NCBI RefSeq assembly: GCF_019396345.1
Contig: NZ_JAHKRM010000047.1
Coordinates: forward strand, 27,946 to 91,945
Reading direction: 5' to 3'
DNA: 64,000 bases
Origin: Nonomuraea guangzhouensis
GTDB lineage: Bacteria > Actinomycetota > Actinomycetes > Streptosporangiales > Streptosporangiaceae
Below the pieces are notes generated by a model. The model was not told where the DNA came from. It worked only from the letters and a program-made list of their open reading frames with translations, and did not search any database. Each line of letters opens with the position of its first letter. Position 1 is the stretch's first letter. This document shows, piece after piece, positions 34,536-43,207 of this stretch. Both the position numbers and the translations under genes were made by a program.

Positions 34536-37500
34536 TCAGGCGCGGCGTAGCTGGAACGTCAGTCCCAGGTCCGTGTCCGCGTGTGACGGCAGGCCGGCCT
34601 CGACGCCCTCCGTGACGGTCGTGGCGAGTACCTCGTCCGCCACCACCTGCCACCCCGACCGCAGCGCCTGCGCCACGGCCGGGTCGGCGGCCGACCACCA
34701 CAGGGAGATGCGGTCGGTGATGGTCAGGCCCGTCGACTTGCGGGCCTCCTGCACCAGGCGGATGACCTCGCGCAGCAGGCCGGCCTGGCGCAGGTCGTCC
34801 GTCAGCTCCAGGTCGAGCGCCACCGTCTCGCCGGTGCCCGTGTCGACGGCGCCGGTCTCGACGGCCCAGCCGGAGCGGGGCTGTTCGGTGACGATCACGT
34901 CGTCGGGGCCGAGGGACACCGTGCCCAGTTCCGCAACGTCCACCGTGGCGGAGGCGCCGGAGCGGAGGGTGCGGGCCAGGGAGGCGGCCTCCACCGTGCC
35001 GACGGCTGCCGCCACCAGCTTGGTCTGCGAGCCGAACCGCTTGCCGAGGGCCCGGAAGTTGGGCTTGACGGTGTAGGACACGAGATCGGCGCTGAAGCCG
35101 GACATGTCCTCGAGAGCCTGGACGTTCAGCTCGTCGGCGATCAGGTCACGCAGTTCGGGCGGGAGCGAGGGCCAGCCGTGCGCTCCGACCAGGGCGCGGC
35201 CGAGCGGTTGGCGGGTCTTGACACCCGAGGAGGCGCGGGCCGAGCGGCCCAGCTCCACCAGCCGCCGTACCAGCGCCATCCGCTCCGACAGCGCGGGGTC
35301 GAGCAGGTCGTCGCGTACGGCGGGCCATGAGGTCAGGTGTACGGAGGAGGGCGCGCCGTCGCCGCGCAGCACGTCCCAGAGGTAGTCGGTGACGAACGGC
35401 GCGATGGGCGCCATCAGCCGCGTGACCGTCTCCAGGCACTCGTACAGCGTCGCGAACGCGTCGGCCGACCCCTGCCAGAAGCGGCGGCGCGAGCGGCGTA
35501 CGTACCAGTTGGACAGATCGTCGAGGAACTCGGCCAGCCGGCGCCCGGCCCGCTGGGTGTCAAACTCGTCCAGGGCGGCCGTGACCTCGGCCACCGTCCT
35601 GTGCAGCTCCGCCAGCGCCCAGCGGTCGAGCAGCGGACGCTCGGCCGCGGGGGTCGCCTGCGCCAGGCGGTCGGGAGTCCACGACTCGGCGTTGGCGTAG
35701 AGGGTGAAGAAGGAGGCCGTGTTCCAGTACGTCAGCAGGACCTTGCGGACGATCTCCTCAAGGGCGTTGTGCCCCACGCGGCGGGCCGCCCACGGCGAGC
35801 CGCCGCAGGCCATGAACCAGCGCAGCGCGTCGGCCCCGTGCTGGTCCATCAGCGGCATGGGCTCCAGGATGTTGCCCAGGTGCTTGCTCATCTTGCGGCC
35901 GTCCTCGGCCAGGATGAGCCCGAGGCAGAGTACGTTCTCGTAGGACGACTGGCCGAACACCAGCGTGCCCACGGCCATCAGCGAGTAGAACCAGCCACGC
36001 GTCTGGTCGGTCGCCTCGCAGATGAACTGCGCCGGGTAGACGCCCTCCGGCTTGCCGCGCGCGCCCCACTGGGCGAACGGCATGGAGCCCGAGTCGTACC
36101 AGGCGTCGATGACGTCGGGCACGCGGCGGGCCTCGGCCGAGCAGGACGGGCAGGGGAAGGTGACGTCGTCGACGTACGGGCGGTGCGGGTCGAGGGCTGA
36201 GACGTCGCGGCCGGCGAGCGTGCCCAGCTCCTCCATCGACCCGACGCACGTCACGTGAGACTCGTCTTCGGTGCACACCCACAGCGGCAGCGGCGTCCCC
36301 CAGTAGCGGGAGCGCGACAGCGACCAGTCGACGTTGTTGCGCAGCCACTCGCCGAAGCGGCCCCACTTGATGGTGTCGGGGTACCAGTTGGTCTTGGCGT
36401 TCTCGGCCAGCATCTGGTCCTTGACCGCGGTGGTCCTGATGTACCAGGAGGGGAGCGCGTAGTAGAGCAGCGGCGTGTGGCAGCGCCAGCAGTGCGGGTA
36501 GCTGTGCTCGAAGTGGCCGCCGCGGAACAGCAGGCCGCGGACCCGCAGGTCCTCGGTGAGGCCCTCGTCGGCGTCCTTGAAGAACTGGCCGCCGACCATC
36601 GGCACGTCGTCCAGGAAGCGCCCGTCGGGCCCGATCGGGTTGACGACCGGCATGTCGTAACGCTTGGTCACGGCCAGGTCGTCGGCGCCGAACGCCGGAG
36701 CCTGGTGGACCAGCCCGGTGCCGTCCTCGACCGTCACGTAGTCGCCGAGCACCACGTAGTGGGCGCCGGGGATGTCGACCAGGTCGAACGGCCGCGTGTA
36801 GGAGGTGTGCTCCAGCTCGCGGCCGGTGAAGCGGGCCACCTCGGTCGCGCCCTCGCCGAGCACCGACAGCAGCGGCTCGGCGACGACCAGCACCTCGCCG
36901 TCCGTCGTACGGGCCGCGACGTAGGTCACCTCGGGGTGTACGGCCACGGCCGTGTTGGAGACCAGCGTCCACGGCGTCGTCGTCCACACCAGCAGGGCGG
37001 CGCCGAGCTCGCTCAGCGGGCCGGAGGTGACGGGCATGCGTACGTAGACCGACGGGCTGGAGACGTTCTCGTAGCCGCCGGGCTGGCCCAGCTCGTGGTC
37101 GGACAGGCCGGTGCCGCAGCGCGGGCAGTAAGGGGTGATGCGGAAGTCGCGGAACAGCAGGCCCTTGTCGAAGACGACCTTGAGCGACCACCAGACCGAT
37201 TCGATATAGGACGGGTCCATGGTCCGATAGGCGGTGGACAGGTCGATCCAGTAGCCCATCCGCTCGGTCATCTGCTCGAAGGCGTCGACGTGGCGCAGCA
37301 CGGATTCGCGGCATTTGGCGTTGAACTCCGCGATGCCGTATTCCTCGATGTCCTTCTTACCGGTGAGGCCGAGCTCTCGCTCGATGCCGACCTCGACCGG
37401 CAGGCCGTGGCAGTCCCAGCCCGCCTTGCGCGGCACGCTGAAGCCGCGCATCGACTTGTAGCGGGGGAACAGGTCCTTGAACACCCGGGCCTCGACGTGG

Positions 37501-37682
37501 TGGACGCCGGGCAGGCCGTTGGCGGTGGGCGGGCCCTCGTAGAAGGTCCAGGAGGGGTTGCCGTCGTTCTGCTCGACGGACCGCTCGAAGATCTTCCCGT
37601 CCCGCCACCGGTCGAGGACCTCGCGCTCGAGCGCGGGCAGGTCGACCTGCGCGGGAAGAGGGCGGAAAGAAGGGGAAGACAT
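34536..37682 (-). CDS. ileS: Isoleucyl-tRNA synthetase, type 2 (eukaryote-like)
   Basis: A 1048-residue class I synthetase charging tRNA-Ile. The HIGH-type motif is PTANGLPGVHHVEAR (His61-His62), the second signature is DGRKMSKHLGN, and the CP1 editing domain lies between. The length and the GLPGVHHVEA form match type 2 IleRS, the group that includes naturally mupirocin-insensitive enzymes. PYCPRCGTG and PHCWRCHTPL are structural zinc-like sites in the middle, and the C-terminal region contains the anticodon-binding helices. The ATG has GGAGG upstream, which is probably gated by the T-box leader at 37690-37862. Convergent with the two-CxxC gene. Confidence 0.96.
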   Translation of the reverse strand: MSSPSFRPLPAQVDLPALEREVLDRWRDGKIFERSVEQNDGNPSWTFYEGPPTANGLPGVHHVEARVFKDLFPRYKSMRGFSVPRKAGWDCHGLPVEVGIERELGLTGKKDIEEYGIAEFNAKCRESVLRHVDAFEQMTERMGYWIDLSTAYRTMDPSYIESVWWSLKVVFDKGLLFRDFRITPYCPRCGTGLSDHELGQPGGYENVSSPSVYVRMPVTSGPLSELGAALLVWTTTPWTLVSNTAVAVHPEVTYVAARTTDGEVLVVAEPLLSVLGEGATEVARFTGRELEHTSYTRPFDLVDIPGAHYVVLGDYVTVEDGTGLVHQAPAFGADDLAVTKRYDMPVVNPIGPDGRFLDDVPMVGGQFFKDADEGLTEDLRVRGLLFRGGHFEHSYPHCWRCHTPLLYYALPSWYIRTTAVKDQMLAENAKTNWYPDTIKWGRFGEWLRNNVDWSLSRSRYWGTPLPLWVCTEDESHVTCVGSMEELGTLAGRDVSALDPHRPYVDDVTFPCPSCSAEARRVPDVIDAWYDSGSMPFAQWGARGKPEGVYPAQFICEATDQTRGWFYSLMAVGTLVFGQSSYENVLCLGLILAEDGRKMSKHLGNILEPMPLMDQHGADALRWFMACGGSPWAARRVGHNALEEIVRKVLLTYWNTASFFTLYANAESWTPDRLAQATPAAERPLLDRWALAELHRTVAEVTAALDEFDTQRAGRRLAEFLDDLSNWYVRRSRRRFWQGSADAFATLYECLETVTRLMAPIAPFVTDYLWDVLRGDGAPSSVHLTSWPAVRDDLLDPALSERMALVRRLVELGRSARASSGVKTRQPLGRALVGAHGWPSLPPELRDLIADELNVQALEDMSGFSADLVSYTVKPNFRALGKRFGSQTKLVAAAVGTVEAASLARTLRSGASATVDVAELGTVSLGPDDVIVTEQPRSGWAVETGAVDTGTGETVALDLELTDDLRQAGLLREVIRLVQEARKSTGLTITDRISLWWSAADPAVAQALRSGWQVVADEVLATTVTEGVEAGLPSHADTDLGLTFQLRRA

Positions 37683-37689
37683 CTCGGGC

Positions 37690-37862
37690 GGGCCTCCACG
37701 CGATCACTGGCTGACAGGTCGGCGTGAAGGGACGAAGCCATGCGGCTCCGCGGTACCACCCTTCTTGGCCTCGTGTGAGGCCCTCTTCATTTCATGCTGC
37801 GGCCGGGTCTAGTGAGCTCGTGAGAGCCGTTCTTCCGGCGGCTCCGGGGTGATATCCCTCAC
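37690..37862 (-). promoter_or_regulatory. Isoleucine T-box riboswitch, ultrashort stem I type
   Basis: Read on the minus strand, stem I runs from 37862 to 37820: GTGAG pairs with CTCAC, with an inner AGCCG/CGGCT stem. The specifier loop GGATATCACC holds ATC, the isoleucine codon. The conserved T-box core GGGTGGTACCGCGG lies at 37761-37748, before the GGAGG of ileS. A GGCCTC/GAGGCC hairpin (37782-37767) precedes it. Its GGGCCTC strand is complementary to GAGGCCC over the ribosome binding site, so control is probably at translation initiation. Compact stem I and translational control are known for actinobacterial ileS leaders. Confidence 0.85.
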
Positions 37863-38123
37863 AGCGGGGCCCCATCAACGCCTTGCAGCTTCACACGATA
37901 ACGCAGAGTGGACCGCAAAGCTTCCGCGTTTGCAGTGAGCAGGTAGCGAACTCGTAAAGCCCGACAAAGTTGTGGGAACGCGCACGGCGGCGGAGGCGTT
38001 GAACCGCCGGGGCGGGATAGTACGGGAGAGGTAAATCGTCCGGCGGGTCGTTTGCTGTTCTGTTATGGGAGACCTAAGCTGCCCGCACCATTTACGGCCT
38101 TGGTTCAGCCTGGAGGTAGCACC

Positions 38124-38513
38124 ATGACGCCCGTCACGCAGACCGCTACACCGCCGATGTGGTCGGAGGAGGAGCTCGCCGAGGTCCGCGGCCAGCTGCA
38201 GAGCGAGATCGACGAGCTCAACACCGACATTCTTCGCCATGAGTCGGAGATCGCGTCGGGTGACGTCACCCAGGGGGCGGGTGACGACCAGGCGGACGCG
38301 GGAGCCAAGACGTATGAGCGCGAACGCGAGATCGCCCTTACCCTGAATGCACGCGACCTGGTCGCGCAGAACGAACGTGCGATCGCCAGGATCGACGCAG
38401 GGACCTATGGAGTGTGCGAATCGTGCCACAAGCCGATCGGCAAGGAACGCCTGCAGGCGTTCCCGAGGGCGACGCTGTGCGTGACCTGCAAGCAGAAGGA
38501 GGAGCGCCGGTAG
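38124..38513 (+). CDS. TraR/DksA-type zinc-finger protein
   Basis: A 129-residue protein with an N-terminal helical hairpin and a C-terminal C4 zinc finger (YGVCESCHKPIGKERLQAFP, then LCVTCKQKE). DksA-like proteins insert into the RNA polymerase secondary channel; this branch is common in actinobacteria next to ileS and lspA, and its exact effect is not established. The acidic coiled-coil tip residues seen in E. coli DksA are not clearly conserved. Start ATG 38124 with GGAGG 7 nt upstream; an upstream in-frame start at 38052 is rejected because it lacks a ribosome binding site. It overlaps lspA. The gap 37863-38123 has no gene. Confidence 0.88.
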   Translation: MTPVTQTATPPMWSEEELAEVRGQLQSEIDELNTDILRHESEIASGDVTQGAGDDQADAGAKTYEREREIALTLNARDLVAQNERAIARIDAGTYGVCESCHKPIGKERLQAFPRATLCVTCKQKEERR

Positions 38514-39055
38514 AGGGGCGGCGCGGCCGCCTCTTCGCGGTCCTCGTCGTGCTGGCGGTCGTGATCTACGCGGCCGATCTGATCAGTAAGACGATCGTGC
38601 TGCGGACACTCGAGGGCAAGGCGCCCCTGGTGGTGATCCAGGACGTGCTGCAGCTCCGGGTGATCTTCAATTCCGGTGCCGCCTTCAGCCTCGGCACCGG
38701 GATGACGATCGTCTTCACGTTCATCGCGACGGGCGTGGTGATCGCGATCCTCCGCACCGCCCGCAAGATGCGCAGCCTGCCGTGGGCGATCACGCTGGGG
38801 CTGCTGCTCGGCGGGGCGCTGGGCAACCTGACCGACCGGCTGCTGCGTTACCCCTCCGGCATCGGCAGGTCCATCCAGTTCCAGGGCCACGTGGTCGACT
38901 GGATCGAGGTGCTGCCGGGGCACTTCCCCGTGATCGACTACTTCCCGGTGTTCAACGTGGCCGACTCGGCCATCGTGTGCGGCGGGATCCTCGCGGTGAT
39001 CCTGGCCTGGCGGGGCTACCAGATCGACGGCACCAGGGAGGTCAAGCATGGCTGA
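38477..39055 (+). CDS. lspA: Lipoprotein signal peptidase (signal peptidase II)
   Basis: A 192-residue inner-membrane aspartic protease with four transmembrane helices that removes signal peptides from prolipoproteins. Catalytic motifs are GNLTDRLLR and VFNVADSAIVCGG, each with one active-site Asp; FNSGAAFSLG is the conserved loop. The start is uncertain: GTG 38477 lies inside the end of the zinc-finger gene, and GTG 38414 would be longer. Overlaps the next gene by 8 bp. Confidence 0.93.
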   Translation: MRDLQAEGGAPVEGRRGRLFAVLVVLAVVIYAADLISKTIVLRTLEGKAPLVVIQDVLQLRVIFNSGAAFSLGTGMTIVFTFIATGVVIAILRTARKMRSLPWAITLGLLLGGALGNLTDRLLRYPSGIGRSIQFQGHVVDWIEVLPGHFPVIDYFPVFNVADSAIVCGGILAVILAWRGYQIDGTREVKHG

Positions 39056-39977
39056 CCAGCGTAGCCTGGCCGTGCCCGACGGGCTGGAGGGTGAGCGGCT
39101 CGACGCCGCGATCTCGCGGCTGTTCGGCTTCTCCCGCACCCGCGCCGCCGAGCTGATCGGCGCGGGCGAGGTGCTCGTCGACGGCCGGGCGCCCGCCAAG
39201 TCCGACCGCGTGCACGCCGGCGCCTGGCTCGACGTGACGCTCCCGCCGCCGGTCACCATGCCGATGCCGGTCGCCGAACCGGTTCCCGGCATGACGATCG
39301 TCTACGAGGACGACGACATCGTCGTGGTCAACAAGCCCATCGGGGTGGCCGCCCATCCGACCGTCGGCTGGACGGGACCGACCGTGATCGGCGGCCTGCT
39401 CGGCGCCGGCCACACGGTCGCCACCAGCGGCGCGGCCGAGCGGCAGGGCATCGTGCACCGGCTCGACGCCAACACGACCGGCGCCATGGTCGTGGCCAAG
39501 AGCGAGCACGCCTACTCCCACCTCAAGCGCGCCTTCAAGGAGCGTACGGTCGACAAGCGCTACCACGCGCTCGTGCAGGGCCATCCGGACCCGTTCAGGG
39601 GCACCGTCGACGCGCCCATCGACCGGCACCCGTCCGGCGACGGCAGGTTCGCCGTGGTCGCCGGGGGGAAGCCGTCGATCACCCATTACGACACGATCGA
39701 GGCGTTCCGGGCGGCCTCGCTGCTGGACATCAAGCTGGAGACCGGCCGCACGCACCAGATCCGGGTGCACATGTCCGCGCTCCGCCACCCGTGCGTGGGC
39801 GACCTGATGTACGGCGCCGACCCGACGATCTCCGCCCGGCTGGGCATCACGCGGCAGTGGCTGCACGCGGTGTCACTCGGCTTCGAGCACCCGAGCACGG
39901 GCGAGTGGCTGTCGTTCTCCACCGACTACCCCGATGACCTGCGGCGGGCCCTCGACATCGTACGCGAGGAGTCCTGA
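39048..39977 (+). CDS. rluD: RluD-type 23S rRNA pseudouridine synthase
   Basis: A 309-residue pseudouridine synthase with an N-terminal S4 RNA-binding domain (DGLEGERLDAAISRLFGFSR) and an RluA-type catalytic domain. The catalytic Asp140 is in GIVHRLDANTTGAMV. Further motifs are LETGRTHQIRVHM and YGADP. lspA followed by this gene is a conserved pair in many bacteria. Target (helix 69 of 23S rRNA) is assumed from the family. Confidence 0.92.
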   Translation: MADQRSLAVPDGLEGERLDAAISRLFGFSRTRAAELIGAGEVLVDGRAPAKSDRVHAGAWLDVTLPPPVTMPMPVAEPVPGMTIVYEDDDIVVVNKPIGVAAHPTVGWTGPTVIGGLLGAGHTVATSGAAERQGIVHRLDANTTGAMVVAKSEHAYSHLKRAFKERTVDKRYHALVQGHPDPFRGTVDAPIDRHPSGDGRFAVVAGGKPSITHYDTIEAFRAASLLDIKLETGRTHQIRVHMSALRHPCVGDLMYGADPTISARLGITRQWLHAVSLGFEHPSTGEWLSFSTDYPDDLRRALDIVREES

Positions 39978-39985
39978 CCGACCGC

Positions 39986-41362
39986 CTACTCGGCCTCGTC
40001 CTCGGCGTCGTCGGCAGGCGGCACGTCGGTGGGCTCGGTGGCCTTCTTCGTGGTCTTGGCCGTCGTCTTGGTGTTCTCGGGGGACTTGCTCTTGCTGGGC
40101 GTGGCCGAGGCCTTCTCTGTCGGCTTCTTCGTCTCCGTGCCGGTCGGGGCCGGGGTGGGCTCGCCGGTCCGGCCCGTGGGGGGCGGGGTGTCCTGCCGTA
40201 CCGGGTTCTGATAAGTGGTCGGCCGCGTGTGCGTCGGCGCGGGGGTCGGGCCCGAAGGGCTGACGCTGGAGGTGCGTACCACGGCCGGGACCGGCGTCGG
40301 TGAGCGGACGCCGGCCTGCCGGTTCGTCCACCACGCGGCGCCCGCGGTCAGGACGGCCAGGGCGAGCGTGCACGCCGCCACCGCGGTCAGCGGCGGCCTG
40401 TGTTGCCTCCCAGGCGCGACTGTGGCCGGGGCCGCTTCATCCACCGGGTCGGGCCCGGCCATCGCGCCCGCTTCCGCCGCCGCGTCCCGTACGGGCATCG
40501 CGGGCGGCACTGGGATGGCCACCGGCGCGGTGGACTCCACGGAATCGCTGATCATCACGCGGTGCAGCTGGTGCTCGGCCTCGTCCAGCGTCATCCGCTC
40601 GGCTGGGTCCTTGCGCAGCAGCCCGAGTATGACCGGGGCCAGCATGCCCGCGCGGGCCATCGGGGCCGGCTCGGAGTGCAGGACCGCGCCCAGCGTGGCC
40701 AGCGCGTGCGGGCGCTGGAACGGCGAGTGGCCCTCGACGGCGAAGTACAGGGTCGCGCCCAGCGCCCACAGGTCCGAGGCGACACGTGCCTCGCCGCCCG
40801 CCGCCCGTTCGGGCGCCATGAACGCGGGCGTGCCGACCAGCACCCCGGTCCTGGTGACGGGCGCCTCTCCCTCGGTGGTGGCGATGCCGAAGTCGGTGAG
40901 CACCGCCCGGCCGTCCTCGGTCAGCAGCACGTTGTCCGGTTTGACGTCGCGGTGCAGGACCCCGGCGGCGTGCGCGGCGCGCAGCGCCTCCAGCACCTGC
41001 ACCCCGATGTCGGCGGCATCGGCCGGCAGCATCGGGCCGTCGTCGCGTACCAGTTCGCCGAGGGTGCGTGAGTGGATGAGCTGCATGACGATCCACGGGT
41101 GGCCGTGCTCTTCGAGCACGTCGTACACGGTGGCGACACCGGGGTGCGCCACCCGCCCCGCGGCTCTGGCCTCGCGGAAGGTACGGACGCTGAACACGTC
41201 TCGCTCGGGGTCGGTCAGGTCCGGAGGGGGATGGATCTCCTTCACCGCCACGTCCCTGCCGAGCACTTCGTCGTGGGCCTGCCAGACGGTTCCCATCCCA
41301 CCCTGGCCGATGGTCTTGACCAGCCGGTATCGTCCACCGACCAGCAGCGCAGAATCGGACAT
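39986..41362 (-). CDS. Hanks-type Ser/Thr protein kinase 1, no sensor domain
   Basis: A 458-residue membrane kinase. N-terminal kinase domain: GQGGMGTVWQAHD (P loop), VAVKEIHPP (catalytic Lys), GVLHRDVKPDNVLL (catalytic loop), DFGIATTEG (metal Asp). A single transmembrane helix (AVAACTLALAVLTAGAAWW) leads to a short external tail rich in Thr, Pro and Lys, ending acidic (PADDAEDEAE). Unlike the two kinases downstream it has no globular external domain. It lies at the end of a minus-strand cluster, 9 bp after azlD. Confidence 0.93.
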   Translation of the reverse strand: MSDSALLVGGRYRLVKTIGQGGMGTVWQAHDEVLGRDVAVKEIHPPPDLTDPERDVFSVRTFREARAAGRVAHPGVATVYDVLEEHGHPWIVMQLIHSRTLGELVRDDGPMLPADAADIGVQVLEALRAAHAAGVLHRDVKPDNVLLTEDGRAVLTDFGIATTEGEAPVTRTGVLVGTPAFMAPERAAGGEARVASDLWALGATLYFAVEGHSPFQRPHALATLGAVLHSEPAPMARAGMLAPVILGLLRKDPAERMTLDEAEHQLHRVMISDSVESTAPVAIPVPPAMPVRDAAAEAGAMAGPDPVDEAAPATVAPGRQHRPPLTAVAACTLALAVLTAGAAWWTNRQAGVRSPTPVPAVVRTSSVSPSGPTPAPTHTRPTTYQNPVRQDTPPPTGRTGEPTPAPTGTETKKPTEKASATPSKSKSPENTKTTAKTTKKATEPTDVPPADDAEDEAE

Positions 41363-41371
41363 GTCCGGCGT

Positions 41372-41683
41372 CTACCCGATAAAGACCCGGACAAGCGCGG
41401 TGACGGCCGCCGCTGTGGCCAAAATGATCAGGAAGGGCGCGCGCAGCAGGAGCGCCACCACGGCCGCGCCCAGCCCGGCCGTACGAGCGAGGTCGAAGCG
41501 CAGTTCGCCGTGCTCGGCGAACATCTGCACCGCGATCAGCGCGGCCAGCAGCGCCACGGGCACCAGTTCGGCGAAGCGGCGGACCCGGGGATGGTCGAGC
41601 ACCCGGCGCGGCGCCGCCAGCCCGGCCAGTTTGAGCGCGTAACACCCGGCGCACACCGCCGCGATCGCCCACCACAGCGTCAT
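41372..41683 (-). CDS. azlD: AzlD family branched-chain amino acid exporter subunit
   Basis: A 103-residue protein with three to four transmembrane helices (MTLWWAIAAVCAGCYALKL at the start). AzlD is the small partner of AzlC; together they export branched-chain amino acids and analogues. Its ATG overlaps the azlC stop by 4 bp. Confidence 0.85.
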   Translation of the reverse strand: MTLWWAIAAVCAGCYALKLAGLAAPRRVLDHPRVRRFAELVPVALLAALIAVQMFAEHGELRFDLARTAGLGAAVVALLLRAPFLIILATAAAVTALVRVFIG

Positions 41684-42342
41684 CGGACCAGCACCGCCAG
41701 GACGACGACCGCCGACAGCAGCACCGGCACGCCCGGTGGGAAGAACGGGGTGGCGCACAGCGCGACCGCCGCGCCGGCCACCGCCAGCCACCTGAGCTGG
41801 ACGTTGCCCACCAGGCGCGGCCACAGGATGGCCAGGAACGTGGCCGGGCCGACCACGTCCAGCCCGAACATCCCCGGATCGCCGAGGAAGGACGTGCCGA
41901 GCGCCCCGGCCAGGGTGGTGAGGTTCCAAGTGACGTACAGGCTGGCGAAGGTGATCGTGAACCCGACGCGGGCCGTCTCGGGCGACGGCTGGGCGAGGGT
42001 GACGGCGGTGGTCTCGTCGATCACGCCCTGCGCGGCGAGCAGCCTGCGCGGGCCGCGTACCCGCAGCAGGTCGGCCAGGCGCAGCCCGTAGAGGGTGTTG
42101 CGGCCGCCCAGCAGCAGCGCGCCCGCGGCGGCCGCCACCAGGTCGCCGCCCGCGCCCACCGCGCCGGCCAGCGCGAACTGCGAGGCGCCGGTGAACGCCA
42201 GCAGGCTCAGCACGCACGCCTGCGCCACGCTGAGGCCCGCGGTGATCGCCGCGGCGCCGAAGGCGAGCCCGGACAGCCCCACGGCCAGGCCCACGCCCAG
42301 ACCGTCCCGTATGGCGGCGGAACGGTGTGTTGTCTGTTCCAT
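41680..42342 (-). CDS. azlC: AzlC family branched-chain amino acid exporter subunit
   Basis: A 220-residue integral membrane protein with several helices. FTGASQFALAGAVGAGG is the conserved family signature near the N-terminus. Forms the main pore with AzlD. The ATG at 42342 is chosen as the first start after the upstream AraC gene; an in-frame earlier start would lie in the intergenic gap. Only 10 bp separate it from the AraC gene, so co-transcription is likely. Confidence 0.88.
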   Translation of the reverse strand: MEQTTHRSAAIRDGLGVGLAVGLSGLAFGAAAITAGLSVAQACVLSLLAFTGASQFALAGAVGAGGDLVAAAAGALLLGGRNTLYGLRLADLLRVRGPRRLLAAQGVIDETTAVTLAQPSPETARVGFTITFASLYVTWNLTTLAGALGTSFLGDPGMFGLDVVGPATFLAILWPRLVGNVQLRWLAVAGAAVALCATPFFPPGVPVLLSAVVVLAVLVR

Positions 42343-42352
42343 GCAGGTGACG

Positions 42353-43207
42353 CTAGGTGAGGTGGGGATCGCCAGTCTTGTACGTTCCTGCCGCACGTTG
42401 GTAGGCCGCGGGTGGAACGCCCACGATGCGCTTGAAGTGGCGGTTCAGATGGGCCTGGTCGGTGAAGCCCACTTCGGCGGCCACCTGCGCCGGCCGTACA
42501 CCGGAGTTCAGAAGGTGGCGCGCCCGCTGGATCCGCAGCGAGGTCAGGTAGGCGTGTGGCGGCAGGCCGGTCGCCGCCTTGAACGCGCGCAGCAGCGGGA
42601 ACGGCCGCGCCCCGACGGTCAGCGCGAGATCGTCCAGCGACGGCGGGTCCACCAGGCTCTCGTGCAGCACGTCCAGCGCCTCGGCGACCGCCCGCCCGCC
42701 CTCGGCGGGCAGGACGGCGGACGGGCGCGGCGTGGCGTGCCGGATCAGCAGGCGGGCGAAGAAGCCACGCATCAGCGACTGGGCGGCCAGCGCGTCACCG
42801 CGCTCGGCGGTCAGGTGCGCCCGGCCGAGCAGCGTGGCCACCGCCGGGTCCCGCACCACCTGCTCGGGGAAGTACGGCGTCGCGTAAGGCAGGCCGAGCT
42901 CGGCCGCGAGCTCCGAGAGCGCCTCCACCGACGGGTAGAGCATCCGGTACGTCCAGCCGTCCTCCATGCCCGCCTGGCCGGTGTGCACCGACTCCGGGTT
43001 GACCAGCACCACCTCGCCCGCGCCCGCCCGGTGCAGGCTGCCCCGGTAGTCGAACTCCTCCACGCCCTGGAGGATGAGGCCGATCGCGTAGCCGTCGTGC
43101 ACGTGCCGGGCGAAGCGGTGGGTGACGTAGCGGGCCTTGAGCAGGTCCACCTGGGGCACCGCCGGGTGCCGCCAGAAGAGCGCCTGCTCCTGCTCCATGG
43201 CACTCAC
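42353..43207 (-). CDS. AraC family transcriptional regulator with cupin domain
   Basis: A 284-residue regulator. The N-terminal AraC-type cupin (HRFARHVHDGYAIGLILQGV) is the ligand-binding domain, and the C-terminal pair of helix-turn-helices contains IQRARHLLNSGVRPAQVAAE and FTDQAHLNRHFKRIVGVPPAAY. Directly upstream of azlCD it is the expected activator of that exporter, as known for other AraC-AzlCD pairs. Its GTG start overlaps the kinase 2 stop (GTGA), so it is translated with the kinase; ATG 43198 is an alternative. Confidence 0.88.
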   Translation of the reverse strand: MSAMEQEQALFWRHPAVPQVDLLKARYVTHRFARHVHDGYAIGLILQGVEEFDYRGSLHRAGAGEVVLVNPESVHTGQAGMEDGWTYRMLYPSVEALSELAAELGLPYATPYFPEQVVRDPAVATLLGRAHLTAERGDALAAQSLMRGFFARLLIRHATPRPSAVLPAEGGRAVAEALDVLHESLVDPPSLDDLALTVGARPFPLLRAFKAATGLPPHAYLTSLRIQRARHLLNSGVRPAQVAAEVGFTDQAHLNRHFKRIVGVPPAAYQRAAGTYKTGDPHLT

